Source of the DNA: Brachypodius melanocephalos
Taxonomy: Eukaryota > Chordata > Aves > Passeriformes > Pycnonotidae
Length of the DNA stretch: 64,000 nucleotides
Assembly (NCBI GenBank): GCA_013398615.1
Contig: VZSR01003049.1
Coordinates: 1,038,979 to 1,102,978 of the forward strand
Direction of reading: 5' to 3'
In this document: positions 1 to 13,463 of the stretch, piece after piece
Numbering within the stretch: position 1 is the first letter of the stretch
Layout: every line of letters begins with the position of its first letter
The notes under the pieces: generated by a model
Databases searched by the model: none
What the model saw: only the letters and a program-made list of their open reading frames with translations
Told to the model about the DNA's origin: nothing
Translations under genes and position numbers: made by a program

Positions 1-3000
1 TCTTCCATGGTAAAGCAAAATTTTTACATATACTGATTCTGCAGTTGTTCAGTGATAAATATGTTATGGTGTTTGCAGGCATCTACTGGCTGTATTTGGT
101 ACTACTGCAAGAGAATAACACTGCTGGAAGTTACAACTATTTTAGTCCATTTGCTCAAAAAATAGTCAATTTCCTTTTAAGCTGAGCATGGTTTTGCTTT
201 GTTATTTAAACAATCACCTGTCATCCTTTTTAAAGCTTTGTTCTCCAAGGCACACATATTTTCAAATACAGTTTAAACCATAATAATTTATCAATCTATC
301 TTTCTTGTGCAGCAGCTTTTCTTTCATGTGCAAAAATAATGCCTGTTAAAAAGCTCTTGCAGATCAAGATACAATATCTCTCTTTGAAATACTCCAGACT
401 AGAAATCAGGTGAATTATTTAAGAATATAGGAAACAAACCCAAACAAACACAGCCAAGAACTTCACAGCTATTTATTCTGAGTGGTGCAAACTAGTTTTG
501 CAGCTACTAAAAATTCACTGACAAAAAATTTTCTAGCAGGAAAAGCAAAATGTTTGGGTGGGTTTTTTACATCAGCTAGTTCAACAGAAACTTTTATTTT
601 CAAATAAAACCCCATGTCACTCCTTGACAGTCGTGATTCAGAGATGAGCTAACAGATCCTGGAAAATACCAAATTGGACTACTTTGGTTTTACTTCCACA
701 ACAGATTAAATATTACCTATCTCAAGAACGACAGTGATTCACCTGTTTTGCAGTGAATTTTGCTCTTTATAGTGTTCCCTTGTACTGGGACACAACAAAA
801 TATTGAATTTCTCCACTTGAAGAGTGAAGTCTTTTTCCTAAATCACTAATATATTTGTCAGGGGTGCTAAGCTGTTTTAAATAAAAACTTGCAACATACC
901 CAGAAGTTTTTGCCTTACTATAAAGTGCATGGTAAAACACCAGAGTTCTGCCAAAAGTAGGATGAAATTTGAAACAAAACTTGTGCATATGAGATAGCTG
1001 AAAAAAACTCTCCAATTCTACCTTCCCTTCTTCAGTTAACCACACTGTTGAGACAAAGCCACATGGGATATGCTCTGATTATATCAGCTTTCTCAGGACC
1101 AGGGGCACAGAAGAAACAAGAACAACACAGACTCAACCCAAAATCTTCCCTAGGTCAGGTGCTATTTGCTAAAGGCTGAATCTTTTTTTCATGTATGCAG
1201 ATACAAAGTAAGGAAGAGACCTCTATCAAGTAGAAGTTGATACACAACTAAAATAAGGTTAGAAAAATATTTATAAAATTGGTGTTGAAATCATTCAAAA
1301 AGCATTCATATGGGCATTTTCAAGAATAATATTCTCTGTGTCTCGCTTCTATAGTCTCTGGTTATTTCACTCTTCATTAGCCATGTAGTACACTTCCCCT
1401 TCTTGAGAACCTCACTCATTTCTAGTTCCTAATTTGAATGACAAATAGAGCTATTTAATATTGGTAGTGTTTCTAGGTAAAATAAACAGTTCCATTCCAC
1501 TGAGTCTAACCTTCTCTGCTTGTAATAATAAGAAAAATATCAAGTATGGACTGGTTTCCTTCTGAGAACTACTTTTAATTGAAACATGAAATGAAAAGTA
1601 TCATTTCTTTATAACATGTTACCCTGTTAAGGAATGTCCTAAGACAAATACACATTAGAAGAGAGAGAATCTGCCAATAAAGTTTTAATTTTTAAACAAC
1701 AACTTCCCCACTTAAATATATAAATGGCCAGCTATGTAGGCAGGAAGGGGGACCCGCAAGGCCTTGCAAGGAGGTCAAGCTGCACGCAGGTCTTTATGGG
1801 TCTGCAAATAGGTGCTTATAATGTCGAGATAACAGCCCACAACACACAAGCAACAGCAGGAAAATGCTGATATCCATCTCACATGAAATATGAACACCGT
1901 AGGTGTGGAGACAGTGATCCAGCAGAGACCACTGCACCAAAAACTCATTTTCCCAAGTGACACCGCCGCTCATTCAGCACAATCCCATTGGGCACTAAGA
2001 AATATTGGTACCCAACTATGTTTTCCTCCTATCTGCAAGCTAATTTGAGTTTCACCAAATCCACAGCACCCAGAATTTGCTTCAGGCCTTGCAGTTTTCA
2101 GATATAACATTTCCTCATATATTTGACTCACCAAGTTAACAAGTCAGACACCCAAATTTGGTCGAACCATATACAGAGACCAAGCAGCACCTTCTTCAAC
2201 ACCCAGAGTGAGGCTTGGGCTCAGATTCCAGGAAAAGTCAGATGAAGAGACTTCAACACAAGTGTTTGCCAAGCTGCTGATAGCCTAACCTAGCACGCGG
2301 GTCTTTTAAACAGAGGATGCAGAGTTGGTAGCTTCCTATACATCTTGTGACACAATAAACATTCATTTCAGCAGAAGGGAAGACTTCTGAAATCTCTTAT
2401 AAGAAACAGAGGCATAAGAAGTGCTATTCTAGCACAACTGACCTCCAAGTAACATTTTCAGTCACTTTCAAAAAGAAGAAAGAAAATAAAAATAAATTCC
2501 CAGTGTAGATACAAGACTTTAAATTCTTTATTAGCATTTCTTTCCCTAATTATGCTACAGAGAGCGTTAAGCAAATCCCATTGCTGTATTTTTTTAAGCT
2601 TTTCTTAATGATTAACCCTGCTTTTCTGCTCCTCTGAAGCCGTGGGATCAATACTGCAAAGGGGTACCATTTTTTGTCACTGCAACCCAAACATTATTCT
2701 CCTTATTCTATTGTTCCCTTCCCCTACAAAATCATGTCTTCTGCTGTAAGTGAAGCAAAGTAAGCAAGTAAAAATAGATTGTTTCAAGCAATCAGAAGCA
2801 CAAACTTCAACGTAAATAATTTTTGAGCCAGTTCTTAGTTCCCCAGCCCCTCAGAAAATAGTCTCATCCTACTTCAGTTCTTACACCCCCACCCCATCAT
2901 AAGGCATCTATAGGTTTCTTACCCCAAATCAGCAGACTGTATCAGAACTTTTACCTGAAACTGTATTTTCTTCCTAATGTAATATGCATCTTCAACAGGA

Positions 3001-3915
3001 AATGGTTTCCAGCATTTAAAACAACACACATGCATGTGGAAGGGAGCCTCAACTTCCCTTAACATGCATATTGTACAATCATCTATCACTTTTAAGTCTA
3101 CGAAGGTCTTCACTACTTCCAAGAGGAAAAATTAATTAGTAAATCAGAGAGCAAAAGAAAAAGAATTGTAGTGCTCTGAAGGGTAATTACATGGAATTAC
3201 AAGAAAGTTACAAGGAATATATGCTTTGTTGAAAATCATGATCTACAAATGCATTTTTGTATCACATAAAAAAGTGAACTGCTTTAATCAAAGCAGCTCG
3301 TGAGTCTGCAAATGTTTCAGCAAGATTCAATCCTCAGGTACAGAAACAAAAACAGCTATATACATTGAAGTACTGTGCTGTTTCTGAACATTCCCATTCA
3401 AACCTAACCTAGTTCCATGACATGCAATTATTCATAGAAGACAAACAGGAAAAAGACATTTTTAATCAGAGTCAATAAGCACATAAGTTTGGGTTGTTTT
3501 CTTTTAAATGGTCTTCCAAGCTACTTTTAATTTCTCTCTCACAATCTCCAGCATGCTAGGTTCCCATGATGAGACACTTTGCAATCATCATCAAAATAAC
3601 ATCTCTCAAAAGTGTTTAGCCTGATCCTGTTCTGTTCTGAAGACAGCAGCAGTGTCAGTCTCTCACTAAAGTAAAAAAAATCTGACGATATCTACCTGGA
3701 AAGGTGAGTAAAATAAGCCCTCCTGAGAAACAAAAGGATGAACAATACATGAAGACAAAGACACATTAAAATATTTAATTACATCTCACCCTAGTATTTT
3801 AGAATTGAAAATTAAGAGGAATATTCATTTGCAATTATTCAATAATTTCTTTATAGTATCTTGTGTATTACACAGACACATGTTGTTCCAAACATGACCA
3901 AAACATGTCCCTTAC
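1..3915 (-). other. ARAP2 intron (partial), no exon recognised
   Basis: AT-rich sequence. I searched the minus strand for the rest of PH1 (the strand after Tyr-Tyr-Asn-Asn-Glu-Lys) and did not find it. A 67-codon open frame at 2919-3122 has a cysteine/histidine-rich look, but its upstream edge has no phase-compatible acceptor and it is not PH-like. Confidence 0.7.
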
Positions 3916-3985
3916 CTTTTCATTGTTGTAATAAGAAATGCTCTCTCCATCAAATTTAACCCAGCGCTTCTGAAACACACGTTTG
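3916..3985 (-). CDS. ARAP2: ARAP2 sixth coding exon: PH1 core (70 nt)
   Basis: The acceptor is TTCACAG (edge 3985) and the donor AAAAG/GTAAGG (edge 3916). After completing the Gly codon it reads 23 codons: Lys-Arg-Val-Phe-Gln-Lys-Arg-Trp-Val-Lys-Phe-Asp-Gly through Tyr-Tyr-Asn-Asn-Glu-Lys. This is the second and third strand of a PH domain, with the Lys-Arg-Trp phosphoinositide-binding type signature, and is nearly identical to mammalian ARAP2. It ends in phase 0. The following exon is not in the remaining 3.9 kb. Confidence 0.95.
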
Positions 3986-6900
3986 CTGTGAATCAAAAAT
4001 TAACACAATTAATTTACAGCTAATACTGGTTTTAAGAATGTCTCAATCACAAATTATAGAAAGATCAAATATTGTTTATCTTTCCGTTCAAATGAACATT
4101 CTGAACACAGAGCATGACTTTAAGTGCTACAAGCTCTGTTAAGATACTTTCCAGAACTGAAAGCTGAGAACCTCGAATGACCATCTCACTGTCATGCTTA
4201 TGATAAGGACATCTCTGTTTACAGGCTATGGTGCCTCCAGTCATTCAGTGCCAACACATCCCCCAAGACTCTGCTTTCTGGCCAATGAATCAATACCAGC
4301 ACACCACATCTCCCAACAAGCACAACATGAAATTTAATTTTCAATAAACTGGACATCATTAATGATAAATTTTCAGTGTGCCATTACCTCACACTCTATA
4401 AAGACCTTCTAAAACTATACTTTTACATCAACCTGAAGTAGTTCATTACACTCATTAAAAATGTTGACAACTTGCTAGTTATCATCTATAAATGTCTCGG
4501 CTTTAAAATCTATTAAACAAGTTAATTAAGCAAGAACAAGACCCCACTAATATCTTTTCCCAACACTATTTCCTTTCCTTTTAAATGAGTGCTCTGCTTT
4601 AGGATTAGTAGACTGTGATAGCTTATCAAAACTTTAATCAAATATCAGTTCTGGTTTAATTAACTTGTATTATATGACTACAATAAATCATCATTTTTCA
4701 TGACCTGGAAAGGCCATTGTACCATCTATTTTGCAATAAAATGTCAATAAACTTCAAGATAATACAGGGATGAGTGAACCTAAGTACCACATACAATGTG
4801 AGCAAACTGCATGGCTGTACAATTTATACTGATTTACCTAAAAAAAAGAGAGGCTATACTTTAATTGCATGATTTGTAGCAACTTAAGAAAACTGTATAT
4901 ATTCTTTTCCCCAAGGAGTCACAAACTGCTGGGTGTAAATTGGAGTTTTATAAAAAGAATGGGAGGTGTAGAACAGAATTAAATATTCTGTTGATGGGAA
5001 GTGAAATAAAATATGACAGTGCTTCAATAGTTTGAAAAGAAAATCTTTTTTTTTAACTGGTTGGGTTTTTTTAATTTTTCAGATGTTTGAGAAATGGTAT
5101 TGTAAGAAAAAGAAACAAAAATGTGTCATTCAGTGAAACACCCCTGAGAAAAAGCCCTTGAAACGCAACTGTGGAGTTAATGACCATGCAACTGTTCTAC
5201 TCAGTACTAACCACGACTAATTTTGTGGTTAACTCATTATCTTTTCCAAATAATATATTCTCACACAGCACTTTCTTGAAGTTTTCATAGCTTTTTCTCA
5301 ACTCTATGCCTTCAAACAGGGCAAGACAAGCCAGATGGAATCAAGACTTATAGTTTTCACCACTCTGCTAGCTAACTGCCAAAAGTGGTGTTTAAAAAAA
5401 ATCCTGTAAGTAAAATAAAAGTTACAACTGCAGCTCTGAAGAAGTCAGTGCCCTAGTAATTCTGAAAGAAAAAAAAACAAAAGAAACAAAAAAAACACCC
5501 CAAAACCAAAAAAAGAAATGTATAATACTCAATATAATTATTCTTTGATTCTTTAGCAAAGGTGAACAATGGCATAAATGTGGATGAAACTTTCAAAACA
5601 ATTTAAAAAGGAAAGAAAATAGTTTTGAGCACATGGAAATTATGTGATGGTAAAAGAGTTTTATTAAACCTATTATTCCATCTTGCTAATTGCCTTCAAC
5701 AATGTATCACTGTATCTACACAAATCAAATTAAAAAAAGATATAACATCAAATCAGATTCCCTAGAAAAGAACAAGAAAAAAATGGAAATTGCTGTACAA
5801 CACAGCTGCTTCCAGTGAGTTCAAATCAGATTATATTCTAAAACAATTTAATTCCATAAATTTTTCCCAAAAAAAAATTATGTACTGAATTATACTGCTG
5901 AATATTGTTATGGTATAATATTGCTGATGATTATTAGAGTGACAAATAACCAAAGGAAAGGCCAAACACCTCAATACCTTTCAGGACAGCTCAATACACA
6001 GTCCTAAGAAGAAAGAATGCAGATCTACTAAGGCTTGAACAGAAGTGCAGTAGATGTATTACAGCCCTAACAAGTACAACAGCTTTAATTTCTAGATGCT
6101 AAGTCCTAGTGAATATCACAAACAGACTTAAAAAGTAAAATTGTTCCACTTTCAATACAAAAAAAAGAATTCAAAAGAACATAAGTCATACGAACAAATG
6201 GAAACCAAAAAGTACAATTTAAAAGGAGGAAGCTAGAGGAATTTCAGAGTTCTCAAGTATTTATGATGGAAGATCTGCTAATGAAGCATTTTTTAGTGAA
6301 AAACAGTCTAGCGACAGCTAGAGTTTAAAATCAGTTAAAATAAAACAAAAAACTTATAACAAATCAAATATAGGATCTGTTGTTCTTGTTATTGTTGTTG
6401 TTGTCTAACTTCAAAATGTGACAGAGAGAATTCATTTTCTGTTGTGGTCTCTTCTCTTCATTATTATTATTATTATCTTAAGACTTGAGCTCAGATTTCT
6501 CCTGTCAAATTTTAGCCAAAACAAATTAAACTAGGAGGAATTCACCCCATGTGAATTCTAAATTCAAAGCTCAAGTAAAACAGAGAGAAAGCATCAGGGC
6601 ATCCAGTCACACTAATTATTAAATTATAATCCATGGCCAAATTAGTAGTATTTCAGAATCAGAGTTTGTTTTCACTTGCTTTGTGGCTCTCAAAAAATCA
6701 GCAAAAATTTAGCAACTGGAAATACTGGTACAAATTCATTCTGTATTTTTCCACTATAGCTCATGAGTGGTGATCAATGATTTTAAGAAAAATATTTTTT
6801 CCTGAGTGCATCTCCTAAAGAAATGTTAGGATAGGGAACACCACTAAAAACTTTTAAATTCACAAAAGCTTGGTGCTCTTTCAATGAAAACAATTCCCTT

Positions 6901-7005
6901 TTCCCTTCCACTACAAATATTAAGCAGTGACTAAATACAAGCTTAGTATCTCTCATGGAAACGTACATTGTCACAATTACACAATAACCACAGCAAATAC
7001 CATAC
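3986..7005 (-). other. ARAP2 intron
   Basis: AT-rich, with A-rich low-complexity patches (5468-5520) and short simple repeats of GTT at about 6380-6405 and ATT at 6460-6476. No repeat family or exon was recognised. Confidence 0.75.
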
Positions 7006-7362
7006 CCTTGTGGAGATAACTTATCCAGCCATCCTGCTTTAACCTTCTTTACTGACGGTCCGTAAAAGCAAGCATACGGTGTTATTGATTCATTTCCAAT
7101 CAAAGTTTGATCTCTATCAAATTGCCAAAAATTCATTTGTTCACTGGCCAAGCAATCAGAATCTCCACTTTGTATCTTACTGCAAGATGCTGAGTGTGTT
7201 TTGGTTTTACTCTTCTTTTTCTTTAGAGACAATGAATGTTGCTCCACAACAGAATATACAGATTCACTTTCAGATTCTTCTGGTGTTAACGATGGGTCTT
7301 CCTGAGACAAGGATTCATTTTTTGCAAATTCATTTGTTGTCTCTTTCTGATTATTAAAGTAA
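7006..7362 (-). CDS. ARAP2: ARAP2 fifth coding exon: linker and start of PH1 (357 nt)
   Basis: The acceptor is CTTTCCAG (edge 7362) and the donor GGG/TATGG read as GG/GTATG (edge 7006). It encodes 118 full codons. These include an acidic Ser-Glu-Ser-Glu-Ser stretch, a Lys-rich stretch, the conserved Thr-Pro-Tyr-Ala-Cys-Phe-Tyr-Gly motif, and the opening beta strand of PH1, Lys-Ala-Gly-Trp-Leu-Asp-Lys-Leu-Ser-Pro-Gln. The last two bases join the next exon to make Gly. This is the most diagnostic ARAP2 exon after the SAM exon. Confidence 0.95.
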
Positions 7363-8156
7363 CTGGAAAGAAAAAGTGAATTTTACTCTTAAAATGTATT
7401 ACTACAATGCATAAATACGTAAAATTAATAATTAGAACAAATACAGGTAAGATACGTTATAAGTATGTTTATAACTGTTATAGTCACAGTGATCACCACA
7501 GACATGCTAAACATAATCTATCTTCTAAACATGACCATCCTGAATCCTACTTTCTGCATTCAACAGGAATAGTACCAAAATAACACTCCTTTGGAAGCCT
7601 GAACAAAAGTTTAAAATTAAATTCTCCTTCCTCAGAAAACCAGCTTTGCTCTTTTGAATACTTTTGATAATTTGCAATATCACCCCTCTCCTCCCTCTCC
7701 CACCTCAACGGGAGCCTGGTGCAGACTGGATAACTGAGAAGCACATTAGCTCCCACTTCATCAAGCCACTGGCCTCTGTCTCATGACAGGAGTGGTGAAT
7801 GTGTTTTTGTTTTGTGTTTGTTTGGATGGGTTGGTTTTTTCCTAATGACAAAGTAAATTATGAGAGCATTCAGACAGTTAGCTATGAGACATACAAAAAT
7901 GGATCTTGGTCTTCCTTATTCTGACTGGCGAAAACAGGGACACTCTCCAAATCCACAAGAGATTCTGAAAGCTGGTTTAAACAGCCTCAGAACAGCCACA
8001 GTGCCCACATTTGCCTCATATAGGAAGGGGTAAAGCCTCAAATAAAAGAAAAAAAAATATGGTCATGCCCTCAAGAGCTACAAATCCACTTGTGACATCA
8101 GTAAATAACATTTCCTTCTTTACATTTTGAGTTTCTCAGTAATTCTTATTTAATAC
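7363..8156 (-). other. ARAP2 intron
   Basis: Short AT-rich intron. The 69-codon minus frame at 7547-7756 has no splice or similarity support. Confidence 0.75.
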
Positions 8157-8239
8157 CATAGATTTTTGGAAGAATATTCTTCATTCACTCCTAGATCCAA
8201 TTTATTTTCACAAGCCAGGAATTCATTTCCATGAAGTTC
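8157..8239 (-). CDS. ARAP2: ARAP2 fourth coding exon (83 nt)
   Basis: The acceptor is TTTTCTAG (edge 8239) and the donor CTATG/GTATT (edge 8157). It starts in phase 0 and reads 27 codons including Gly-Asn-Glu-Phe-Leu-Ala, comparable to the Lys-Asn-Glu-Phe-Leu-Thr segment of the mammalian linker. It leaves two bases (TG) that the next exon completes as a Cys codon. The linker is poorly conserved, so the call rests mainly on phase and splice sites. Confidence 0.75.
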
Positions 8240-8512
8240 CTAGAAAAGAAATATATTGTAACTAACATTTGTACTGAAAGAGTAAGTGATATTTAAATTA
8301 CTGTAGATATAAATCACACACAAACAGCCTAACTAGCAAAACTGTTCCTTCCCACATTTTCAAACATGCACTTGAAAGCTGATTTTTGTATTCTAAGAAA
8401 TGTTATTTTCAACATTTAAGCACGACCCAAAACACCTGATACAAACAAATGAGATAAAGAAATTCAGTGTACAGAAATACCACTGCTCTGATTTTTCTCA
8501 AGGCACCACTGA

Positions 8513-8925
8513 CATCCTGGTTTTGGCAGGGATAGTTAATTTTCTTCCCAGTAGCTGTGTTTTGCATTTGAGAATGAGAATAATGTTGATAACACACTGA
8601 TGTTGCTGGGTACAGCTTACTCTAAGTCAAGGACTTTCTATTTAGTTTCCCATCCTCTGCCAGTGAGCACAGGAAGCCAGGAGGGTGCATGGCCAGGACA
8701 GCTGACCCAAATTGGCCAAAGGGATGTTCCATAGCACAGTGCATCAAGCTCTCTTCTTTCTACTAGAGTTATTATCAGCATTAGTATTATTATTATATTT
8801 TGTTGTAATTATTAAACTGGCATTATTCCCCATCTAGGAGGTTACTTGTTTCCCAGTTCTCCTCACTGCAGTGGAAGTGAGCAAGCAGCTGTGTTCTAGT
8901 TATCAGCTGGGGTTAAACCACAACA
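8513..8925 (+). mobile_element. Solo LTR of a passerine ERVL-like endogenous retrovirus
   Basis: The block begins with a degenerate form of the TGTCCTGGTTT... start and ends with GGGGTTAAACCACAACA, the ends I know from an abundant passerine ERVL-type LTR. Internal landmarks also match: an imperfect GATAACACACTGATGTT region, GACAGCTGACCCAAA, an ATT-rich patch near 8770-8815, and an AGTGAGCAAGCAG stretch before the end. The insertion is flanked by a perfect 5-base target-site duplication, ACTGA (8508-8512 and 8926-8930), the length expected for ERVL. No internal viral genes are present, so this is a solo LTR left by recombination. It is shortened, and its first two bases have mutated from TG to CA. 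Confidence 0.85.
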
Positions 8926-11900
8926 ACTGAATGTTTCTTAAGCTCAAGAGCCACATACTACATGCGGCTTAAGTACCATTTATGATTTTTCACTGCTAGC
9001 CTATCTTTCATAACAATATTTCTTCTCTGAATAAATGTAGCCTTCATACAATATGAAAAGTAATGGCAAATTCAAAATCCTAACACAACACTGAACTCAG
9101 CCATACTGAATATCTCACTGGGGTTTTCTGTTTTTATTTTGCCAACATCTTCTTCCTAAAAGGCTCATCTTTTAACTTTTGCTTAGAAATCTTTATCAGA
9201 AATTCCTTGCAGTGTACAAAATGTCAAGGTTAACACTGCTCGTGAACATTACATTTCAAACTTCCTAAACTTAATGTGACAATCATAATGCACTACTAAA
9301 CTCTTCAGTGTGTCTTTCTTCCTTTAAAAAAAAACCCTAAAATTAACATCTTTCTGCTATCTGATAGAAGTGTTTTAATTAACTCATTTAAGCTTTTATG
9401 TGTATGTAATGAAGCTGAACAATGGCAGAAATAAAGTGGATAAGCTATCACAACATTGCCATTTGTTTTCTGACTAGCAGCACCTAATCTTGTACTTGAG
9501 GACTGTACCTTGGCAACATGGAAAGGCAAGACTGAAAAAAGGACATAGTTCAAAGCAGAGGAAGCATGCAGCAAAAGTGTAAAAATCACAGTCTGATGCT
9601 GGGATAAATCTAGGTGAACTGTCTGTCTTCCTCTGCTAACCAGTCCCACTATAAAAATAAAAGCCCACCAAAACCTAACCATCCACATATCACAGTACTA
9701 TGCCGTACCACCAAGGGCTAAAGAAAAAAAAGAAAAAACATAGCCAACAGTACAAACTCCCTCACACATCCATAAAACCAACTAAACAAACCCTACAAAA
9801 AACCAAGCAAAAAGCATCAATACACCTTGTAAACAAATAACATAGAAAACTCAAAAGCAGTCTATCCACTGCTTATCAAATAGTTGCATTGCTTGGAATC
9901 TCCCAAAACAGGAAATAAATGGCCACACTTCTGTACAAGAGTCAATAGGCTAATATTACAGTGCATGAAACATTTTCAGAGTAAAAATAGTCAGTATCCT
10001 TTATCTTCATTTGTCTATCAGGATACAATTGCAAACTGAATAGCCACTGAAGCTACATAGCAGTAGCTCTTCCTGCCCATCATGAACCATTAAAATAACA
10101 GTTTGATGTACTGCTTATGCTCAGTACATTATGATGTACTAATAATCTTCAGTACTTGAGCAAGTGAATTCAGAGAGCCAGGTAACTTCCAAGCAATAAC
10201 TAAGAAACGCATGTCTATTGTCAGTAGAATTTAAAATGTGAAAGTCCACAAAAGAAGACACGTTGTGGGTAAAAGAAGTTCTATTTGCTCACAAAAAATT
10301 ATTTCAAACAAATTAAAATCCAAGCATTTGCACTGTCCTGTTTACAGAAATACCCCAGAAGATGCTCAGGTTCAATGCAAGACAAAATCCCCACCTCCTG
10401 CAAGTCTCTGAGGTATTATACAAAGATAGCAGCATTTTCTCATGGAGATACCATTACAGAGAAAATTATTTCTTCTATATAGGTACTGTTCTTAAGCATA
10501 GAAAGCACCTATAGTTAAGGAAGAAATATAGCTGCTGGATCCCAGACAGATGAAACTGCCTACTCTTGGGCCTGCATAAAAAACCCTCTACTTTTAATCA
10601 GGAAGTAATGCAGATACAATTCTGGTTTTAGTTTTTTTCTGACAGGTAGTCTTTCTGATTTCAACAGCAAGACAGGAAGCCTGAAAGCCAAAACACAGAT
10701 TGCAGGAAGGGTATCAGGACTGAGCCTACATTAAATGAAGATTCTGTGCCATTGAGGAGAGGCATCTTCCTCAGGAGACACCACCCAAGTCTCCTATTAA
10801 AGGTAATGTCACACAGTTTTCAGCTTGATTCTTGAATCATGGTCTGGCAAATAAAACTTTGTAATGTGTCCATGAAGATAAATTCCTCCTTCAAAAATAT
10901 TAAGACCTCTCATGTTAAAATGGTAAGACTTGCAATGCAGCCAGCCTTCAACACTATCCCAATGCTCAGGAGCTCACACAATTTACCGAGCTCAGATTGC
11001 ACGTTTAATCTAGTCTGTCTACAGCAAGAAATAAAGCCAATATTTCACTCATGAGAATTCAGTCTTCCTCTGAAGGAAGTATATTCTCATATACTTGACT
11101 CTTTTAGTTAGACACAACAATAAAACGTCTCTAAAACACTAGGATTTTTTGTGTTATTTTAAAATCAATATTATAAAAAACAGTTCCTTCTTCAAGTTGC
11201 CCTTTAGAGGTTTCTCTTTCTACTTGTTTTCTTCCTGACCCAAATCAAAGGTGTATTTCCTTTATAACCTTCATTCCCCTGTTCTCTCATGCTCACTTAC
11301 TTCCAGTCTGTAGTGACTCATTACCTATTTCTACAGGCACTCCCTTCATAAAAGCCTACAGAAGCCTTTTCTTTACACAAATGGAAGAAAAAGAAGGGTG
11401 ATGGCTAACTTACAAGCCCTTAGAACAAATCTCAGTCAGTAAGTATAACAACTTGACATCTTTTATTCTGTATGGACAAACTATACTCTCATGACTTAAC
11501 ACGAAGCAGCAGCAACAAGCTCTAAAATCTCAGATAGTTTACAGTGTTATCTAAATATTCTTATTTTTTCCTAGGATATTTGCTTCTGCTGAAAAAAATC
11601 TGAAAGTGAAATGTATCTCAAGATGTTTGTTATACAGTTCTTTATGACCTTTGTCCACAATTAAGTGCTAATGAATTAAAATTAGCTACGAAGTTTCCAA
11701 CAGGCATGTGATAAACATAACACGAGAACTGTTCACATATACGGAAGTGATATTAAAATCCAAATCTTCAGATCAGGTAAAGGCTGTTATCATATACTGC
11801 ATTAATCATGACTCTTCATGACAACCAGCAAAACAGCAATTTAGTTTCATGCAGTTAATCCAGTTTAACAGCATGGTATTTTTGTACTTTGTGTCTTCGT

Positions 11901-13059
11901 AAGATAAGAAAGAGTGCTGACAATCTTTCTAGATATGCTTTTTCAGAAACAACCATTTCAATTAAATGTACAAGATAGTGCTAAGAAGTAACAAGAGAGC
12001 CAGGAAACTTCTAGAAAATCAGCTTAAACTACTAAAATAATTACAAAGAAGTTAAATTTTGAATTTTTAAAGACATTGGCACAGACAAAAATAACTAGCA
12101 CAAACAAGACATTCCATTCAAGGAAAGAAAACAAACACTCAAAAGTCAGCTTTGCATGCACATAACAGGAATGAAAAGACAAGGTATGATTTTATGTGTT
12201 AAAAAGTCAACAACAGAAAAACATAGTACACTTCCAAAAGAAAATACGCATCAAAAAGAGATTACTTTTATTCCTATAAAACTACTCTCATTAGAAGATG
12301 AAATTCGACCATTTACTCTTATTGATCAATTCTTAAGAAATTAGAAATGGGAGAAAGAAAAACATTAGACAATCATTTGAGTAGTTTTTATTTTAGTCAA
12401 TAGTTTAAAATAGTTTAAAAATGAAACATTAGATTGAAGACCAGGACAGAACTTTCTGTTATCTTAAATTCTGTGGCTTGAGACTGGCTGGGAAAAGTGT
12501 AAGTAATCACAGAATCAACAATTTCTGGTCTGCTTCCTGCTGAGACAGAAGCAGGAGCTGGAAATACATGGCATTTGGTAGATGCCTCACTGAGCTAATT
12601 AACCTCCCATAATTCCCTCCACAATTCAGAAGTCTGTCCACACATCATCTCTGGCATTCACACCATCAACTATTGACCCCAACAAAAACGTTTGCTTCAG
12701 AGAATCCTAAAAGAGAAGTGACTTTCTAGGTATACAGCACATTTAGGACATGCATGAAAAATATCATGCAAGAACTAAAAAGTCCTGAGAACTCTCACAT
12801 ACAAGAATTGAAAAAGAGTACGGCTAAATGTGACCATCAATATCACCTAACCTAATGTGCAAGCTGCTTTCATAGGATATGCAGAAGTCTGTGTAGAGAT
12901 GCCCAGACTTGATCTACAATTCTCAGATGAGAAAAAAAAAAAACACTTTTACCCTTCTTAGTAAATTCTAACTGTTTCAAATCTCAACAGCTTAACGTCA
13001 ATTATGCACAAAGGATTGCGCCTGAGAGCATAAATACAGCAGCTCTGGCCAATGGGGTT

Positions 13060-13154
13060 AAAAAACAAAACAAAACAAAAAAATCAGTTATGTGTCCTAT
13101 GTTGCTTTAAAAAAAGAAAGAAAGAAAAACAAACAAACAACCGACACACACACC
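13060..13154. repeat. A-rich simple repeats (AAAAC, AAAG, AAAC, AC)
   Basis: Two low-complexity patches (13060-13083 and 13108-13154) made of CAAAA, GAAA, CAAA and CA units, inside an ARAP2 intron. Confidence 0.7.
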
Positions 13155-13383
13155 AGGCTTCCTATTACTATTGAATATACAAAGTGTCTCTTGAGATTAA
13201 TAGAAGTTATTAGCCCTCATATAGTTACATGATAAACCCTTTGCATATACCTAAAAAGACAAAAAAAGTAGTGGCAACTAAAAAAGCACAAAATAAAAAA
13301 GAAGAATTAAGGCCAGTATGAAATACCTAGCATGAAGATTAAAGTGAAGACAGTCTATCATGCATTCAGGCTTCTCAACTTAC

Positions 13384-13463
13384 TTTAGACTCTGTAGCGT
13401 TGTCACAAATAAAGGTTTCCCCATATGGAGAGATAATGGGTGGCTTTTCTTCCATGGAAGTAT
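13384..13463 (-). CDS. ARAP2: ARAP2 third coding exon (80 nt)
   Basis: The acceptor is GCTTTAAG (edge 13463) and the donor AAA/GTAAG (edge 13384). Its first two bases complete the split Asn codon, after which come Thr-Ser-Met-Glu-Glu-Lys and the conserved Ser-Pro-Tyr-Gly-Glu-Thr-Phe block. That block matches the mammalian linker sequence Phe-Pro-Tyr-Gly-Glu-Thr-Phe. It ends in phase 0 after 26 full codons. Confidence 0.88.

Larger units (their letters stand above)
8240..13383 (-). other. ARAP2 intron containing a solo LTR
   Basis: Holds the ERVL-like solo LTR at 8513-8925 in antisense orientation to the gene, an A/AC-rich low-complexity block at 13060-13154, and otherwise unrecognised AT-rich sequence. 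The 127-codon minus frame at 9305-9688 shows no domain or splice support. Confidence 0.75.

Noticed and set aside
2919..3122. Cys/His-rich 67-codon minus frame, zinc-finger-like at first sight
   Set aside because: Spacing does not match a known finger. The upstream AG would put a TAG in the ARAP2 phase, and the expected PH1 sequence is absent.
9305..9688. 127-codon minus-strand open frame
   Set aside because: No recognisable family; including it would disturb the matched phases of flanking ARAP2 exons.
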